Shown here: one piece after another, positions 62,432 through 64,000 of the stretch | How the letters are laid out: every line of letters starts with the position of its first letter | Position numbering within the stretch: position 1 is the first letter of the stretch | NCBI RefSeq assembly: GCF_003938605.1 | Contig: NZ_RHWX01000015.1 | Coordinates: 1 to 64,000, forward strand | Source of the DNA: Brevundimonas sp. 357 | GTDB taxonomy: Bacteria > Pseudomonadota > Alphaproteobacteria > Caulobacterales > Caulobacteraceae | DNA length: 64,000 nucleotides | Reading direction: 5' to 3' | Position numbers and translations under genes: made by a program | Notes under the pieces: generated by a model | Told to the model about the DNA's origin: nothing | Seen by the model: the letters and a program-made list of their open reading frames with translations, nothing else | Databases searched by the model: none

Positions 62432-63655
62432 TCAGCAGTGCTGGCCCGCCGCCCAGCCCGACGACCAGGCCCACTGGAAATTGTAGCCGCCCAGCCAGCC
62501 GGTCACGTCCGCGACCTCGCCGATGAAGAACAGGCCGGGGACCGCCTTGGCCTCCATTGTCTGTTGATCGAGGGCGGCGGTGTCGACCCCGCCCAGCGTC
62601 ACCTCGGCGGTGCGATAGCCTTCCGATCCGACCGGCTTGACCGTCCAGGCTTTGATCCCCTCGGCCAGGGCGCGCAGCTTCTTGTCGCCGACCTCGGCCA
62701 GCTTGCCCGACAGGTTTTCGCGCGCGCACAGGGCCTCGGCCAGACGGCGCGGCACGACGTGGCCGACGGCCGTGTGGACGGCCTGCTTGCCGTTCTCGCT
62801 CTTGGCGGCCAGAATTTCAGACGCAGCGTCGCGGTCGGGGGCCAGATCAACGGTGATCGCCTCGCCCTCGCGCCAGTAGGAACTGATCTGCAGGATCGAC
62901 GGCCCCGACAGGCCGCGATGGGTGAACAGCAGGCCCTCGCGGAAGACGGTTTCCTTGGCCGGGCGGCCGGCGCTCGCATCCTTGGGCGCCTTGTGCCGCA
63001 CCACGGCGTCGACCGACACGCCCGCCAGCGGCTTGAGCTGCTCCAGCAGCCCCGGCTCGAACGTCAGGGGAACGAGCGCAGGTCGGGTGTCGGTGACGCG
63101 CAGGCCGAAGCGTCGCGCGACCTCATAGCCCCAGCCGGTGGCCCCCATCTTGGGAATGGACTTGCCGCCGCTCGCCACGACCAGCGAGGCCGCCGTCACC
63201 CGCGATCCATCGTCCAGATCGACCTGAAACCGCTCGCCCGCGCGCTCCACCGCCTTGACGCCGAGGCCCAGCGACAGGCTGACGCCCGCCGCCTTCATCT
63301 CGTCCGTCAGCATGCGGATGATCTGCTTGGCGCTGTCGTCGCAGAACAACTGGCCCAGGGTTTTCTCGTGCCAGGCGATGCCGTGGCGATCGACCATCTT
63401 GATGAAGTCATGCTGGGTGAAGCGGCGCAGGGCCGACAGGGCGAAGCGCGGATTCTCGCCCAGAAAATTGGCGCCGCCGGTCCCCAGATTGGTGAAGTTG
63501 CAGCGCCCGCCGCCCGAGATGCGGATCTTCTCGCCGGGCGCGCGGGCATGGTCGATCACGCGCACGCGGCGGCCGCGCTTGCCCGCCTCGATGGCGCACA
63601 TCATGCCGGCCGCGCCGGCGCCGACGATCAGGACGTCGATGTCTGAAGACTTCAT
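62432..63655 (-). CDS. BaiN/YhiN-family flavoprotein (NAD(P)/FAD oxidoreductase)
   Basis: A 407-residue protein of the HI0933/YhiN type: FAD-binding DVLIVGAGAAGMMCAIEAGKRG, GEKIRISGGGRCNFTN, VVASGGKSIPKMGATGWGYEVARRFG, and a C-terminal FAD contact VPGLFFIGEVADVTGWLGGYNFQWAWSSGW. The family is common in bacteria but its substrate is unknown; some members reduce bile-acid or other enones. It stands alone between a zinc-ribbon gene and a GNAT gene, so context gives no further hint. Confidence 0.9.
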   Translation of the reverse strand: MKSSDIDVLIVGAGAAGMMCAIEAGKRGRRVRVIDHARAPGEKIRISGGGRCNFTNLGTGGANFLGENPRFALSALRRFTQHDFIKMVDRHGIAWHEKTLGQLFCDDSAKQIIRMLTDEMKAAGVSLSLGLGVKAVERAGERFQVDLDDGSRVTAASLVVASGGKSIPKMGATGWGYEVARRFGLRVTDTRPALVPLTFEPGLLEQLKPLAGVSVDAVVRHKAPKDASAGRPAKETVFREGLLFTHRGLSGPSILQISSYWREGEAITVDLAPDRDAASEILAAKSENGKQAVHTAVGHVVPRRLAEALCARENLSGKLAEVGDKKLRALAEGIKAWTVKPVGSEGYRTAEVTLGGVDTAALDQQTMEAKAVPGLFFIGEVADVTGWLGGYNFQWAWSSGWAAGQHC

Positions 63656-63694
63656 CGCCCCGCCCTAGCAGGCGGCGGGGCCTGAAGCGATGCC

Positions 63695-64000
63695 CTACAG
63701 GCCCAGCATGGCCCGATAGGTCGGATGCACCTGATCGGCGTATTCCGGGTGCTTCTTCAGATAGCCGGAGAAGAAGGGGCAGGTCGGCAGGATGACCAGA
63801 CCTTTTTCCTTCAGGTCAGCCAGGACGTGCTTGGCCATCCGGCTGGCGATGCCGCGTCCTTCCAACGGGATCGGCACAATGGTCTCGGTGATCAGCCGCC
63901 CGCCCGCGACGGGGTTGTAGATGACCACGGCGGTCTCGCCGTCGACGTCCAGCTCGTAGCGTTTGGCCTCTTCATTGTCGCGGATTTCGGGATCCAGGCT
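63695..64000 (-). CDS. GNAT-family N-acetyltransferase, YjdJ-like (cut by window end)
   Basis: The visible 101 residues (the codon frame is still open at base 64000) contain RDNEEAKRYELDVDGETAVVIYNPVAGGRLITETIVPIPLEGRGIASRMAKHVLADLKEKG and ILPTCPFFSGYLKKHPEYADQVH. The LEGRGIA segment is the acetyl-CoA binding loop, and the PTCPFFSGYLKKHPEY ending is typical of the small YjdJ-type acetyltransferases. The start codon lies outside the window. Substrate unknown. Confidence 0.85.
   Translation of the reverse strand, partial: SLDPEIRDNEEAKRYELDVDGETAVVIYNPVAGGRLITETIVPIPLEGRGIASRMAKHVLADLKEKGLVILPTCPFFSGYLKKHPEYADQVHPTYRAMLGL

Noticed and set aside
1..64000. CRISPR array, integrase gene, prophage or replication origin
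   Set aside because: No spaced direct repeats, integrase or phage genes, DnaA-box cluster or attachment-site duplication (also none beside the tRNA) could be seen.

Overview
The window looks like chromosomal DNA of an alphaproteobacterium of the order Caulobacterales, most likely Brevundimonas or a close relative. The basis is very high GC, a ChvI-ChvG-HprK-EIIA-HPr block, a C4-pathway 5-aminolevulinate synthase, an Mrp antiporter with fused A and B subunits, and several TonB-dependent receptors. No replication origin, CRISPR array, intact insertion sequence or prophage was seen.

Bases 1-14100 are an efflux and copper region. They hold an MFS transporter with a DoxX-like membrane protein, a MexEF-OprN-like tripartite RND pump, and a copper module (DUF305 protein, CueR, CopA and a divergent CopZ-like chaperone). 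A glutaredoxin/[2Fe-2S] flavin reductase pair follows, divergent from a MerR-TipAS regulator that lacks the start of its DNA-binding domain. Four promoters in this stretch share a TTGACC -35 box with a 19-bp spacer, the geometry used by MerR-family activators.

Bases 14175-22312 are the most unusual part. A minus-strand operon begins with a 46-codon secreted peptide, followed by a hairpin, a small secreted beta-rich protein, a secreted gluzincin-type metallopeptidase, and a MacA-like adaptor, LolD/MacB-like ATPase and FtsX-type permease. An OmpR-family response regulator and its histidine kinase are divergent. I read this as a candidate peptide secretion, processing or sensing system that I cannot match to a named family.

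Bases 22859-29522 carry a CzcCBA heavy-metal efflux operon with a His/Cys-rich secreted leader protein and a small CDF-like transporter. Next come a TonB receptor with a PhoD phosphatase (29637-33886) and an NsrR-controlled nitric-oxide defence locus (33953-36104). A thioredoxin-fold protein and a tRNA-Cys with an odd anticodon loop follow.

Bases 36738-46802 are dominated by pyridoxal-phosphate biology: two MocR regulators, a serine hydroxymethyltransferase, pyridoxal kinase, a DegT aminotransferase, the PLP-binding protein YggS, alanine racemase and 5-aminolevulinate synthase. A Fur-boxed heme-type TonB receptor and its DUF6607-like partner lie next to the ALA synthase gene.

Bases 50396-56498 are a complete six-gene Mrp Na+/H+ antiporter operon. 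It converges on the nitrogen-PTS/envelope-stress block HPr-EIIA-HprK-ChvG-ChvI (56458-59988). The window ends with a conserved protein of unknown function, a zinc-ribbon protein, a BaiN/YhiN flavoprotein and a GNAT acetyltransferase cut by the window edge. By eye, the genes before about 22.9 kb are less GC-saturated at third codon positions than those after it, which suggests the first third has a different history.
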